64,000 nt of DNA from an uncultured Desulfobulbaceae bacterium. GTDB taxonomy: Bacteria; Desulfobacterota; Desulfobulbia; Desulfobulbales; BM004. A program made the translations under genes and the position numbers. How positions within the stretch are numbered: the stretch's first letter is position 1; every line of letters begins with the position of its first letter. Positions 32,515 to 40,818 of this stretch are shown piece by piece. The stretch is from positions 248,001-312,000 of the forward strand of contig CAMYKS010000003.1 of assembly GCA_947259115.1 (NCBI GenBank). Direction: 5' to 3'. The notes beneath the pieces are model-generated. The model had not been told where the DNA came from. It saw nothing but the letters and a program-made list of their open reading frames with translations, and made no database searches.

Positions 32515-33711
32515 TTACTCTTTCTCAAACTCCGCAGGCGAGCAACGATTCACCTCTGCGTACACATCTTTCAACGGCACCTTATTTTCCAAGGCTAAAC
32601 GTCGGCAGTCCTCATATTCCGGATACAGAACATAGCCTGCGGGAGTTTCCACCCGTTTGACCTGCACAGGGCCCCAGGTTGTGTTCACCGTGCCTGTTTG
32701 CCTGGGCAGGGTCATCCTTTTTTCGCGCCTGAACCTGATGCCGATGGATGTTGTTTCTGAAAATATGCATTCTTTTATTTTCAAAGACCTGGCAGGGTCG
32801 GTGATGACCTGCAGGAGGAAGCCCGGGCGTCCTTTTTTCATATGCAGAGGAGTCAGGCTGACATCCAAGGCGCCAAGGGAGAAGAGTTGTTCACAGAGAT
32901 GAGGATAGGGCTCCGGTGACCAGTCGTCCAGGTTGGTCTCAATAACTTCCACCTCCTGGCTTTCGTCTACTTTTTGTTCAATGCCGATGACAAGCCGGAA
33001 CAGGTTTGGCAAGTTGCCAGGCAGTTTGCGGCTGCCTGCTCCATATCCGGTTTGCCTAATCCTCATGGCAGGAAAATTACCAAAATCACAGCTCAAGGTT
33101 TTTACCAGGGCAGCTCCTGTAGGGGTAACCAGTTCCTGTTCAATATTGGAGCCGTAAACCGGAACATCCCGTAAAATTTCACAAACAGCAGGCGGTGGCA
33201 GCGGCAGCAGGCCGTGATCACAGCGCACCCAGCCCCTTGACATTGGCAGCGGAGAGGCAATGAGATGATCGATGCCCAAATAGTGGATGCCAATGACTGA
33301 ACCAACAATGTCAATAATGGAATCAAGGCCGCCGATTTCATGGAAATGTACATCATCCAAGGGGCAGTCATGGATTTTGGCTTCTGCAACTGCGAGGCAG
33401 TTAAAAATTGAAAGTGATTTTTCTTTTATTGTCCCGTGCAGCCCGCTTTGTGAAATAAGATTCCTGATGTCCTTCCAGGATCTGGGCGCAGTAGGTTTGC
33501 CTGCAGCGATCTCCAGCTTCGTGGCGCGTAATCCCTGTTCCTGCCGGGTGAAACTCCGCAGGGTAAATTCCTCCAGGTCCAGTTTTGCCAATTCCGCCTG
33601 CAGGTGCTCAAGCTTCAGGCCGGCATCAAGGAGGGCGCCCAGGAACATATCACCGCTTACCCCGGAAAAGCAGTCTGCATAGGCGATAAGAGTCTGATCC
33701 TTACCATTCAT
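32515..33711 (-). CDS. larC: Nickel pincer cofactor biosynthesis protein LarC
   Basis: A 398-residue protein with the LarC hallmarks: ADCFSGVSGDMFLGALLDAG at the N-terminus, DDVHFHEIGGLDSIIDIVGS, then VETNLDDWSPEPYPHL-like ETNLDDWSPEPY and MKKGRPGFLLQVI in the C-terminal half. LarC is the CTP-dependent cyclometallase that inserts nickel into the pincer cofactor. It is one continuous frame (in Lactobacillus plantarum it is split by a frameshift). It overlaps the VTT gene by 4 bp and is last in the def-fmt-VTT-larC unit, 30 kb from larB. Confidence 0.95.
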   Translation of the reverse strand: MNGKDQTLIAYADCFSGVSGDMFLGALLDAGLKLEHLQAELAKLDLEEFTLRSFTRQEQGLRATKLEIAAGKPTAPRSWKDIRNLISQSGLHGTIKEKSLSIFNCLAVAEAKIHDCPLDDVHFHEIGGLDSIIDIVGSVIGIHYLGIDHLIASPLPMSRGWVRCDHGLLPLPPPAVCEILRDVPVYGSNIEQELVTPTGAALVKTLSCDFGNFPAMRIRQTGYGAGSRKLPGNLPNLFRLVIGIEQKVDESQEVEVIETNLDDWSPEPYPHLCEQLFSLGALDVSLTPLHMKKGRPGFLLQVITDPARSLKIKECIFSETTSIGIRFRREKRMTLPRQTGTVNTTWGPVQVKRVETPAGYVLYPEYEDCRRLALENKVPLKDVYAEVNRCSPAEFEKE

Positions 33712-34451
33712 TTGTCTGATTCAGTGTCCTCTTCAAGTTTCTTGGCGCTGCTGTAATGGGTCAGCTTTTCCAGGATCTGCCTGCGGTAAAGATAACACGG
33801 CAATGCCACTATGGCAGAGAACACGAGGAGAAGCAATAATTCAAGATAATTTCTTTCATAGACCTGGGCCCCCTCGAACGAAAGAAGCAGTGTGCCAGGC
33901 ATGCGGGCAATTGCAGCAATAAAAATAAAGACCTTGAAGGGCATGGTGCTGAGCCCCAGCAGGTAGGAAAGCGAATCCTTGGGAAAACCGGGAAAGAGGA
34001 AAAGAACAAAGGGAATCACAAAATCTCCTTTAAAAACCAAATGGTTGAATTTGCGGTATATTTTTGTTTTTGAGAAACGCGCCCGGAAGGCATCGGCAAA
34101 GAGATGGCCGAGTCCAAAGGCAAGAGCTGAGCCTGCCGCCAGGGCAATACTGGAATAAATAAAACCGGTCCAGGCTCCAAAGAGATACCCTCCCAGGACT
34201 CCTGTAGCCTCTCCGGGAACAGGGGCGAAGAGGACCTGGAGAATCTGCAGGATCATGAACATGAGCGGTGCCAGAAATCCAAAGGAAAGGATGGTCTCCC
34301 TGGCTTTGGTTCCATTTGTCAAGATATCTTCAAGGTGAAAGAGTGCCTGGCTGAGCAAGCTTTCACCCCAAAAAACATGGAGGATCAGGCCGGAGATGAC
34401 CAGCAGCAGAAATGAACCCCAGAAAAGGATTCTTGCTTTTTGCCTTTTCAT
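33708..34451 (-). CDS. TVP38/TMEM64 (VTT/DedA-like) membrane protein
   Basis: A 247-residue polytopic membrane protein with the VTT-domain core: FAPVPGEATGVLGGYLFG, GSALAFGLGHLFADAFRARF and PFVLFLFPGFPKDSLSYLLG, then a C-terminal TM and a charged tail. Bacterial members are linked to envelope lipid movement (DedA-like flippases), but this subfamily's substrate is unknown. Its stop overlaps the larC start (ATGA), and its start overlaps the fmt stop, so it is co-translated between two soluble enzymes. Confidence 0.85.
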   Translation of the reverse strand: MKRQKARILFWGSFLLLVISGLILHVFWGESLLSQALFHLEDILTNGTKARETILSFGFLAPLMFMILQILQVLFAPVPGEATGVLGGYLFGAWTGFIYSSIALAAGSALAFGLGHLFADAFRARFSKTKIYRKFNHLVFKGDFVIPFVLFLFPGFPKDSLSYLLGLSTMPFKVFIFIAAIARMPGTLLLSFEGAQVYERNYLELLLLLVFSAIVALPCYLYRRQILEKLTHYSSAKKLEEDTESDK

Positions 34452-35404
34452 TGCCCTAATACTGTGCCGGGCTGAATGGGTTTGCCACTGATGAAAGCAT
34501 CAACACTCATTCGCCTGGAGCCTTCAGCCTGGATTTCTTTGATAAGCAGGCAGCCATTCCCGGTATTTACCAGAAGCCCTTGCCTGTCCACCCTGCACAC
34601 TGTGCCCGGTTCAGAAACAGTACCTGGGCAGGAATTGCCGGCAACAACCTCGGGAGAAAACAAGCGCAGCCGCTTGTCCGATAAAGTTGTATAGGTTGTC
34701 GGCCAGGGATCCAAGCCCCGTATGAGGCAGCTTATCTGTGCAGCAGTTTGTGTCCAGTCTACGAGCCCGTCTTCTTTTTTCAGGAGCGGGGCTGAGCTTG
34801 CCTGTTGCTCATCCTGTTTAATTGGCTGCAGCCGCCCCTGGCGCAGAAGATCAATTGCTTTGCCAAGAGCTAAACCACCGAGTTCAGCCAGCTTGTACGC
34901 CAGTGTTCCCGCCGTGTCCTGCGGCTCGACAGGTATCTTTTCCTGCAGCAGGATATCACCGGTATCAATGCCTTCATCCATCTGCATGATAGTAATACCG
35001 GTTTCCGTTTCACCGCTGATCAAAGCCCATTGGATAGGTGCGGCACCACGGTACTTGGGAAGGAGTGAGCCATGTACATTTATGGTTCCCAGCAGCGGAA
35101 GATTGATGATGTTTTTCGGCAGAATTTTACCGTAGGCAGTCAGTGCGATAATGTCCGGCTCATAGCTTCTCAGCTCGGCAAGAAAATCATCACCCTTGAT
35201 GCGTTGGGGCTGCAGAATTGGGATGGCGGCCTGCAGGGCAAGCTCTTTTACCGGTGGAGGCAGGATTTTTCTGCCTCTGCCTTTGGGCCTGTCGGGCTGG
35301 GTTACCACACAGACAACATTTTCACCTTTTTCGAGAAGAACCTTTAATGAGGGTACTGCAAATTCCGGAGTGCCCATGAAAATAATACGATTGATGGCGG
35401 CCAT
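34448..35404 (-). CDS. fmt: Methionyl-tRNA formyltransferase
   Basis: A 318-residue enzyme. IIFMGTPEFAVPSLKVLL opens the formyltransferase domain. VTQPDRPKGRGRKILPPPVK is the flexible loop, INVHGSLLPKYRGAAPIQWA carries the catalytic Asn-His and the SLLPxxRG signature, and GITIMQMDEGIDTGDIL has the catalytic Asp. A C-terminal OB domain for tRNA binding begins near 210. It formylates initiator Met-tRNA. One base separates it from def, the classical def-fmt pair. Confidence 0.97.
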   Translation of the reverse strand: MAAINRIIFMGTPEFAVPSLKVLLEKGENVVCVVTQPDRPKGRGRKILPPPVKELALQAAIPILQPQRIKGDDFLAELRSYEPDIIALTAYGKILPKNIINLPLLGTINVHGSLLPKYRGAAPIQWALISGETETGITIMQMDEGIDTGDILLQEKIPVEPQDTAGTLAYKLAELGGLALGKAIDLLRQGRLQPIKQDEQQASSAPLLKKEDGLVDWTQTAAQISCLIRGLDPWPTTYTTLSDKRLRLFSPEVVAGNSCPGTVSEPGTVCRVDRQGLLVNTGNGCLLIKEIQAEGSRRMSVDAFISGKPIQPGTVLGQ

Positions 35405-35405
35405 A

Positions 35406-35927
35406 TCAGGATGATCCTTCCTCTTGCTCGCGCAGCAGTTTTTTCAGGCGTCTTTTGTATAACGTGCGTTTCAGGGGGCTCAGATGGTCAATAAAGAGAA
35501 TGCCGTGCAAGTGGTCAAGTTCGTGCTGTATAACCCGGGCGAAAAAGTCTTCGGCAGGGAATTCCCAGGTCTTGCCGTCAAGGTCCTTGGCCCGCACCAG
35601 CAGCCTGGTGTACCGTTCAACTTTGGCTGTAAAATCAATAACGCTCAAGCAGCCTTCTTCATCCACCTGGCACCCTTCCTGTTCAACTATTTCAGGGTTG
35701 ACCAGAACAAGCGGCTTTTTTTCATCTTCACTGGCTGAAATATCAATAACAACAACACGCAGGCACACACCTATCTGGTTGGCGGCCAGGCCGGCACCCG
35801 GCGCAGCATACATGGTTTCTGCCAGGTCGTGGGCCAACTGCTTTAATGAATCGTCAAAGCAGGTAACGGTTTCAACCTTCTGCCGCAGGACAGGATCAGG
35901 ATATGTGAGAATTTTTTTAATAGCCAT
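35406..35927 (-). CDS. def: Peptide deformylase
   Basis: The 173-residue product has all three deformylase motifs: GAGLAANQIG (about 44-53), EEGCLSV (about 90-96, metal Cys) and QHELDHLHGILF (about 133-144, HExxH-type metal ligands written HELDH). It removes the N-formyl group from nascent proteins in the cytoplasm. The length is typical. It heads the def-fmt-VTT-larC unit on the minus strand. Confidence 0.97.
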   Translation of the reverse strand: MAIKKILTYPDPVLRQKVETVTCFDDSLKQLAHDLAETMYAAPGAGLAANQIGVCLRVVVIDISASEDEKKPLVLVNPEIVEQEGCQVDEEGCLSVIDFTAKVERYTRLLVRAKDLDGKTWEFPAEDFFARVIQHELDHLHGILFIDHLSPLKRTLYKRRLKKLLREQEEGSS

Positions 35928-36020
35928 TGTGTAGCTCGTTTTTTACAATTTGTATTTAGTATAAGTATTAAACAATAATAATTAATAAGCCCATATTCCA
36001 ATAAAAAAGGAGAAATATAC

Positions 36021-36137
36021 ATGGGATATCCTGAAATTGACAGAATAGTGCACAATTATTGTTTTGATAACCCTTATGGGGTATGGTTGCCGTTTCGTGA
36101 AAAATGTAACTTCCAAGATGGAAATTTGAAAAAATGA
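36021..36137 (+). CDS. 38-residue small ORF translationally coupled to the YkgJ-like gene
   Basis: AAAAAAGGAG ends 8 bases before ATG 36021. The product is MGYPEIDRIVHNYCFDNPYG then VWLPFREKCNFQDGNLKK, with two cysteines and several aromatics. Its TGA overlaps the next ATG as ATGA (36134-36137), and the larger gene has no ribosome-binding site of its own apart from sequence inside this frame. This looks like a translated leader or a small partner protein. No known family. Confidence 0.6.
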   Translation: MGYPEIDRIVHNYCFDNPYGVWLPFREKCNFQDGNLKK

Positions 36138-37060
36138 ATGGAGAAGATAAGACAATATTTGAGCAAGGCCTGTCCCGGCTGAAAAAGCCTGTACTGCCTC
36201 TGGTCAATATGGTGCAGTTTTTATACCTGACCGGCCCTTTTGAAACCATTGAAGATGTCCTTAAGCGCTTAACGAAATCCGTTACGCTTGAGGGTGTTCT
36301 TTATGAAAAGCCTCAGCAGATGTTATCCCCGTATGCAGCCTTTCTCAAAGAATTCGAAGTGATTAAGGGCAAGAAAAAACTCTCAGCAAACCTGCCCTTT
36401 ATCGTCAATGAAAAGGATGAACCTGTGGCCAAGCGCCAGGCCCTTGAACTCTGGATCAAACAGCAGATTCTGAGTCAGGAGCTGGAAACTGTTAACAGCA
36501 TGTTTTGCGGGCCATGCGGCTGCGTACTCTGCTGCACAGGGCCCAACAGCGAGTTTGATGCAGCTTCGGGGTTTAAGGGCAAAATGCGGCATGAGTTTTT
36601 TGAGATCCCGCTTGCGGACAGAGAAGTTGACCTGTTTGCCCTCCCAAGGATCGATACTGATGAAAGCCGCATAAAAACAGCCCAGTCCGACCCGCCGCTG
36701 CAATTGGATGATGACCCTTTTTATAAACACGAAATGGCATTGTATCATTGGAAAAACGGTTGGAGTCTTATACTGCCGGGAGGTTCAGTCTGCCCCGGGC
36801 TTTCGGTGGATACAAAGAAATGTATGGTCTACGCCGACCGCCCGCAAGTGTGCAGAAAACCACAGATTTTCGCCTATATTCTTGAAAAAACGGCAGATAC
36901 GGCCAAGCACAGTGACGGAACATTAATCCCGGTTTACATGGCCCGTAACAAGGTTCTGGCAGTGTGGGATTGCCCCTATGTGCGAAAGTTTCAGGATGAA
37001 ATCGGCGCCTTTGCCGAGATGGGAGGATTGGAGCCTGTTTTCAAAAAAAGCAAAACATAA
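36134..37060 (+). CDS. YkgJ-like Cys-cluster protein with helical N-terminal domain
   Basis: A 308-residue protein. The first ~125 residues are helical and unassigned (FLYLTGPFETIEDVLKRL). A dense cysteine cluster, MFCGPCGCVLCCTGPN, follows at about 128-143. Then come CPGLSVDTKKCMVYADRP and QVCRKPQIF, completing the YkgJ-type metal site. Compared with the other two YkgJ-like proteins here it is longer and has CxxCxCxxCC in place of CxxCxxCC-type spacing. Function unknown. Translation is probably coupled to the small ORF before it. Confidence 0.7.
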   Translation: MNGEDKTIFEQGLSRLKKPVLPLVNMVQFLYLTGPFETIEDVLKRLTKSVTLEGVLYEKPQQMLSPYAAFLKEFEVIKGKKKLSANLPFIVNEKDEPVAKRQALELWIKQQILSQELETVNSMFCGPCGCVLCCTGPNSEFDAASGFKGKMRHEFFEIPLADREVDLFALPRIDTDESRIKTAQSDPPLQLDDDPFYKHEMALYHWKNGWSLILPGGSVCPGLSVDTKKCMVYADRPQVCRKPQIFAYILEKTADTAKHSDGTLIPVYMARNKVLAVWDCPYVRKFQDEIGAFAEMGGLEPVFKKSKT

Positions 37061-37182
37061 TGACTTCGAAAAAAGTCAATTTACTGCGTTATGCTGAATT
37101 CTTCGTCATTGCGGCGTACGCTTTGTACGCCTCATTCCTCAAAATTCGCATTCCTTGTATCTTGAGCTTTTTTCTTTGTCAT
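37060..37182. repeat. Long imperfect palindrome after the YkgJ-like gene
   Basis: A 123-bp imperfect inverted repeat. ATGAC..AAAAAAGTCAA at the left mirrors TTGAGCTTTTTT..GTCAT at the right; GAATTCTTCGTCA mirrors TCCTCAAAATTC; and the core is GGCGTAC-GCTTT-GTACGCC (37113-37131). It may act as a terminator or be a miniature inverted-repeat element. Only one copy is seen in this window. Confidence 0.65.
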
Positions 37183-37279
37183 TAATTATATTTTTAAACT
37201 AATTTAAAACCCTGGTCAGAGTATAATAAGTTATAAAAACAGGAATGATTAATTATCTAAAGAGTATATTATTAGTAAA

Positions 37280-37915
37280 GTGTTATATCTATTTATTATG
37301 ATTTCTTACCTCATCGGTTCAATCCCGACGGGTCTTGTTTTATCAAAGGCGACGGGGATTGATATCCGTAAGTCGGGCAGCGGTAATATCGGGGCCACCA
37401 ATGTCACGCGCCTGCTGGGCAAAAAACTGGGGGTTCTGACCCTTGTTGGTGATCTTCTGAAGGCCGTGATCCCGATGCTGACAGCGCACTGGTATTTTTT
37501 GCGTTCAGGAACGGCAGTAGATTCCCATGAGGTGGACCTTGCCGTATCATTATGCGGCGGAGCTGCTTTTCTGGGGCACATTTATTCTGTATATTTAAAA
37601 TTCAGGGGCGGTAAGGGTGTGGCAACAGCCCTGGGAGTATTTATGGTCCTGGAACCTGTGGCAGTATTAATCAGCCTTGTGCTCTTTATTGCAGTGGTCT
37701 ATTTTTCGGGCTATGTCGCACTGGGTTCTCTGGTGGTTTCTGCCCTGATGACCGTGTGGATCTGGCTGCTGAAAGGTTCACCCTATCATGTTTTCCTGGC
37801 ATTTTTCATCGGGGTGCTTATCTGGCTCAAGCATGCAGATAATATCAAGCGCCTGTTTGCGGGTACTGAAATGCAATGGAGATCTCATAAAAAGGAAGAA
37901 AACAGGGCAAAATGA
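37280..37915 (+). CDS. plsY: Acyl-phosphate:glycerol-3-phosphate acyltransferase
   Basis: About 211 residues from GTG 37280; ATG 37298 is an alternative with no better ribosome-binding site. Conserved PlsY motifs are YLIGSIPTGLVLSKATG, SGSGNIGATNVTRLLGKKLG, GGAAFLGHIYSVYLKFRGGK followed by GVATALG, and a late IWLKHADNIKRLFAGTE. It starts phospholipid synthesis by moving acyl from acyl-phosphate to glycerol-3-phosphate. Five membrane segments are expected. It overlaps the J-domain gene by 4 bp. Confidence 0.95.
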   Translation: MLYLFIMISYLIGSIPTGLVLSKATGIDIRKSGSGNIGATNVTRLLGKKLGVLTLVGDLLKAVIPMLTAHWYFLRSGTAVDSHEVDLAVSLCGGAAFLGHIYSVYLKFRGGKGVATALGVFMVLEPVAVLISLVLFIAVVYFSGYVALGSLVVSALMTVWIWLLKGSPYHVFLAFFIGVLIWLKHADNIKRLFAGTEMQWRSHKKEENRAK

Positions 37916-38250
37916 CGCGCAAGGAATGGGCTGATATAAAGGCCGCTGCTGAACTTCTTGGTCTGAAAGAGAAAGCGACTCTTGCAGAGATCAAGAAGGC
38001 TTATCGGCGAATGTCCAAGAAACATCACCCTGATACCCGGAAGAGTTCGCAGCGGAAGGCGAAAGAAATTAACATGCACGAGCTCACTGCAGGATATGAA
38101 ATCCTGCTCAATTACTGCGCTCAGTATACTTTCCCGCTCATTCCCGGGGAAGACGAGCAGTTGGAAGGTGAAGACTGGTGGTTTAAGCGCTTCGGTCAGG
38201 ATCACCACTGGGGCAAAGGCAGTGTTCCCCGTGAAGATTCCGAAAAATAA
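37912..38250 (+). CDS. J-domain (DnaJ-like) protein
   Basis: A 112-residue protein whose first ~70 residues form a J domain: AAELLGLKEKATLAEIKKAY, RRMSKKHHPDT (the HPD tripeptide that stimulates DnaK) and ELTAGYEILLNY. The C-terminal ~40 residues are acidic and aromatic (EDWWFKRFGQDHHWGKG) with no known domain. It lacks the G/F and zinc-finger regions of DnaJ, so it is a type III J-protein. It is translationally coupled to plsY. Confidence 0.88.
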   Translation: MTRKEWADIKAAAELLGLKEKATLAEIKKAYRRMSKKHHPDTRKSSQRKAKEINMHELTAGYEILLNYCAQYTFPLIPGEDEQLEGEDWWFKRFGQDHHWGKGSVPREDSEK

Positions 38251-38280
38251 TCCGGTACATAATTATATTGAGGCCGATAG

Positions 38281-38634
38281 ATGATAAATTATGACCTCCT
38301 TTTTGAAGAGAAACAGGAAGATTATAAAAAAATCCTCCAGGAACTTAAGGGCGGCAAGGCCCGGTTGATAGATATCCGGGAACAGAAGGAATGGGAACAG
38401 AACCACTTCAAGTGCGCCATGCATATACCGCTCTCAGACCTAGCCAGGGGCATTGGTGTAGAGACCCTGAAAGAAATAAAAAAATCCGATAAAAAAATGT
38501 ATATCCACTGCCGTTCCGGCAACAGGGCCAGAAAGGCCCGGGATATTTTAGCCCGCTACGGCTGCACGGAAATCCACATTATCCCCATCACCATGATGAA
38601 GATGCTGGAAGAGGGATTTCAGTTGACTGTTTGA
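38281..38634 (+). CDS. Single-domain rhodanese
   Basis: A 117-residue protein: ARLIDIREQKEWEQNHFKCA, HIPLSDLA, and the active-site loop IHCRSGNRARKA with the catalytic Cys in CRSGNR. It transfers sulfane sulfur to thiophilic acceptors; the physiological acceptor is unknown. It follows the J-domain gene and converges on the ABC transporter gene with only 2 bp between stops. Confidence 0.9.
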   Translation: MINYDLLFEEKQEDYKKILQELKGGKARLIDIREQKEWEQNHFKCAMHIPLSDLARGIGVETLKEIKKSDKKMYIHCRSGNRARKARDILARYGCTEIHIIPITMMKMLEEGFQLTV

Positions 38635-38636
38635 GT

Positions 38637-40436
38637 TTATTGGGGGATTTCAAACAAATGGGCAAAGCTGCCCTTTTTCTGCATCAGTGCATCATAGGAC
38701 CCGCTTTCCACTATTTTTCCCTTACCCATGACAATAATGCGATCCGCCATTTTTACGGTGGATAAGCGGTGGCTGATGAAAAGCGAGGTTTTTCCTTGGG
38801 TCAATTCTTTGAATTTACAGAAAATTTCATGCTCCGCCCTCGGGTCGAGGGAGCTGGCCGGCTCATCAAGCAGGATGATCTGTGATGTTCTTAAAAATGT
38901 TCTGGCCAGGGCAACTTTCTGCCACTCGCCGCGGCTTAACTCTTCACCATCCTCAAACCATTTGCCCAGCAAAGTGTCATACTTTTGGGGCAGATTATTG
39001 ATCAATTCATGTACACCTGCCTGTTTTGCGGCAGCTGCAACTTTTTCCTCATCAAGGGGTTGTTCCACATTGCCGAACCAGATGTTTTCCCCGGCTGTCA
39101 GGTAGTATTTGACAAAGTCCTGGAAAAGCACGGAGATATTTGTCCGCAGCCCCCTTATTGCAAACTGTTTCAGGTCTATGCCGTCAAAGGTTATTTTGCC
39201 GTTATCCGGGTCATATAAACGGCATAAGAGCTTTGCCAGGGTGGTTTTGCCGCAGCCGTTCCTGCCCACCAGGGCAACGGTCTCACCAGGTGCAATGGCA
39301 AAGGAAATATCTTCCAGTACCCTACGCTTACTTGCTGGGTAATGAAAATTCACCTTGTCAAAAACAATCCCCTGCTGCAGCGGCCGGGGGACCGGTTTGG
39401 GGTCAGGCGGCTCGTTGACTTTCGGTTTCAGGTTAAGGAACTCAAAAAGGTTGGAGAGAAACAGGTTGTCTTCATAGAGGCTTGCCATACCGCCAAGCAG
39501 GTCGCGCATGGAGCTTAGCCCCCGCTGAAAGGCCTGGAAGTACATGACCATATCACCAAGGGTGATACTGCCCTGCACTGTTCTGTAAGCAATGAAAGCA
39601 AAGGAAGCAAATACTGCGACAGTAGCACTTGCCTGGGCCAGAAAATCGGCTGTGGTCCGTTTTTTGCCGATGGCAAGCTTTTCATGCCGCAGCTTGGTGT
39701 GCAGGTTGCTGAAACGCTCAAGCAGCAGATCTCCAAGCCCGAAAAGCCTGACTTCCTTGGCATGGATGTCTCCGGTGAGCACCCAGTTGATGTATAAGGC
39801 CTGCCGCTCCGTCCTGGTCCTCTCCTGCTTCCATTGATACATTCTGTTGGCATATTTGATGCGCACAAGTACTCCGGGCACTACTGCCAGAAAAAGGACA
39901 CAGGCCACCCCCCAGTGCAGTGAAAGGAGCAGACCTGTCATGGCCAGCAGGGTAACGGAGTTCTGCGCCAGCCTGACCAGATCGTTTACTATGCTGGTGG
40001 GGCGGTAAGGCCCTTCCTGCTGGGCCCGGTGCAGGGTGTCAAAGTACTGCGGGTTCTCGTAATACTCCAAATCAACTTCCACAGACTTTGCATGCAGAAT
40101 GTCAAATACATGGTCGGTTACAGTGAGAGACATTGCCTCACTGGCTATATTGGCCAGGAGCTGGCAGAGTGCACCCAGCAGAGCCAACCCCCCGGCGATG
40201 ATAATGAGCAGGACAATCTGCTTAAAGGCCTGGGTTTTATCGGGCGCATTAATGGAGAGGGTGACAGCGTCAACGATCAGCTTCATGAGATAAAGCGTGG
40301 CCAGGGGCAGTATGCCCTGGATGACCTGCAAAGCAAAATTTGCCATGGTCCAGCCGGGGGTTGCCTGCCAGACAAGGCGAAAAGCCCGGTCAACTCGCAA
40401 GGCCTGGACTATTTTTTCTTTGATAGTTTTTTGCAT
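38637..40436 (-). CDS. ABC-type exporter, fused permease and ATPase
   Basis: A 599-residue half-transporter: a six-helix permease (about 1-330), then a nucleotide-binding domain with Walker A VGRNGCGKTTLAKLL, Q-loop VLFQDFVKYYLTA, signature LSRGEWQKVALARTF and Walker B IILLDEPASSLDP, then H-loop FISHRLSTV. No C39 peptidase domain is present. The signature LSRGE is a variant of LSGGQ. It lies on the same strand as the SynChlorMet cassette, separated from it only by element A2, so it could export the modified peptide; this is inference. Confidence 0.9.
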   Translation of the reverse strand: MQKTIKEKIVQALRVDRAFRLVWQATPGWTMANFALQVIQGILPLATLYLMKLIVDAVTLSINAPDKTQAFKQIVLLIIIAGGLALLGALCQLLANIASEAMSLTVTDHVFDILHAKSVEVDLEYYENPQYFDTLHRAQQEGPYRPTSIVNDLVRLAQNSVTLLAMTGLLLSLHWGVACVLFLAVVPGVLVRIKYANRMYQWKQERTRTERQALYINWVLTGDIHAKEVRLFGLGDLLLERFSNLHTKLRHEKLAIGKKRTTADFLAQASATVAVFASFAFIAYRTVQGSITLGDMVMYFQAFQRGLSSMRDLLGGMASLYEDNLFLSNLFEFLNLKPKVNEPPDPKPVPRPLQQGIVFDKVNFHYPASKRRVLEDISFAIAPGETVALVGRNGCGKTTLAKLLCRLYDPDNGKITFDGIDLKQFAIRGLRTNISVLFQDFVKYYLTAGENIWFGNVEQPLDEEKVAAAAKQAGVHELINNLPQKYDTLLGKWFEDGEELSRGEWQKVALARTFLRTSQIILLDEPASSLDPRAEHEIFCKFKELTQGKTSLFISHRLSTVKMADRIIVMGKGKIVESGSYDALMQKKGSFAHLFEIPQ

Positions 40437-40551
40437 AAGAGCTTTAAAAATAAAGATTTTATGCTCAAATAAATACTGTAACCCGTCGATTCAGTAAAGG
40501 ATATTAACGAAAAGCATTATGTACAGCATGTAAAAAGTTCAGGAACAAAAT

Positions 40552-40818
40552 CTAGCCCGAATGTTTCACGAGTCGAGAGGCCGGATAGACATAGTGTAAG
40601 TCGTTTGGGCTATACTTTAGTATGCGAAACGCGTCACACTGCAGGCTACACGGATGTATCGGCTTGCCCGAAGGGTGAAGAGTTTTTTTAAAAAAATCTA
40701 TTCAGTCACTTGGTACAAAGTGTAACCGCACAAATATACTGGAAGTATAAAATTTAAATCACGAAAACAGATACTTAAGCTAGTATTTTTAATACTGTTC
40801 ATGAAATATTCGGGCTAG
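40552..40818. mobile_element. Miniature inverted-repeat element A2 (about 267 bp)
   Basis: Both ends start CTAGCCCGAAT(A/G)TTTCA(T/C)GA as inverted repeats. The whole sequence is an inverted, slightly diverged copy of A1 (22860-23123), including the palindromic middle, the CCCTTCGGGC-type stretch and the AT-rich arm. Its right end supplies the TAG stop (40815-40817) of the S26-like gene. It fills most of the 378-bp gap before the ABC transporter; the remaining 115 bp (40437-40551) show nothing else. Confidence 0.82.
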
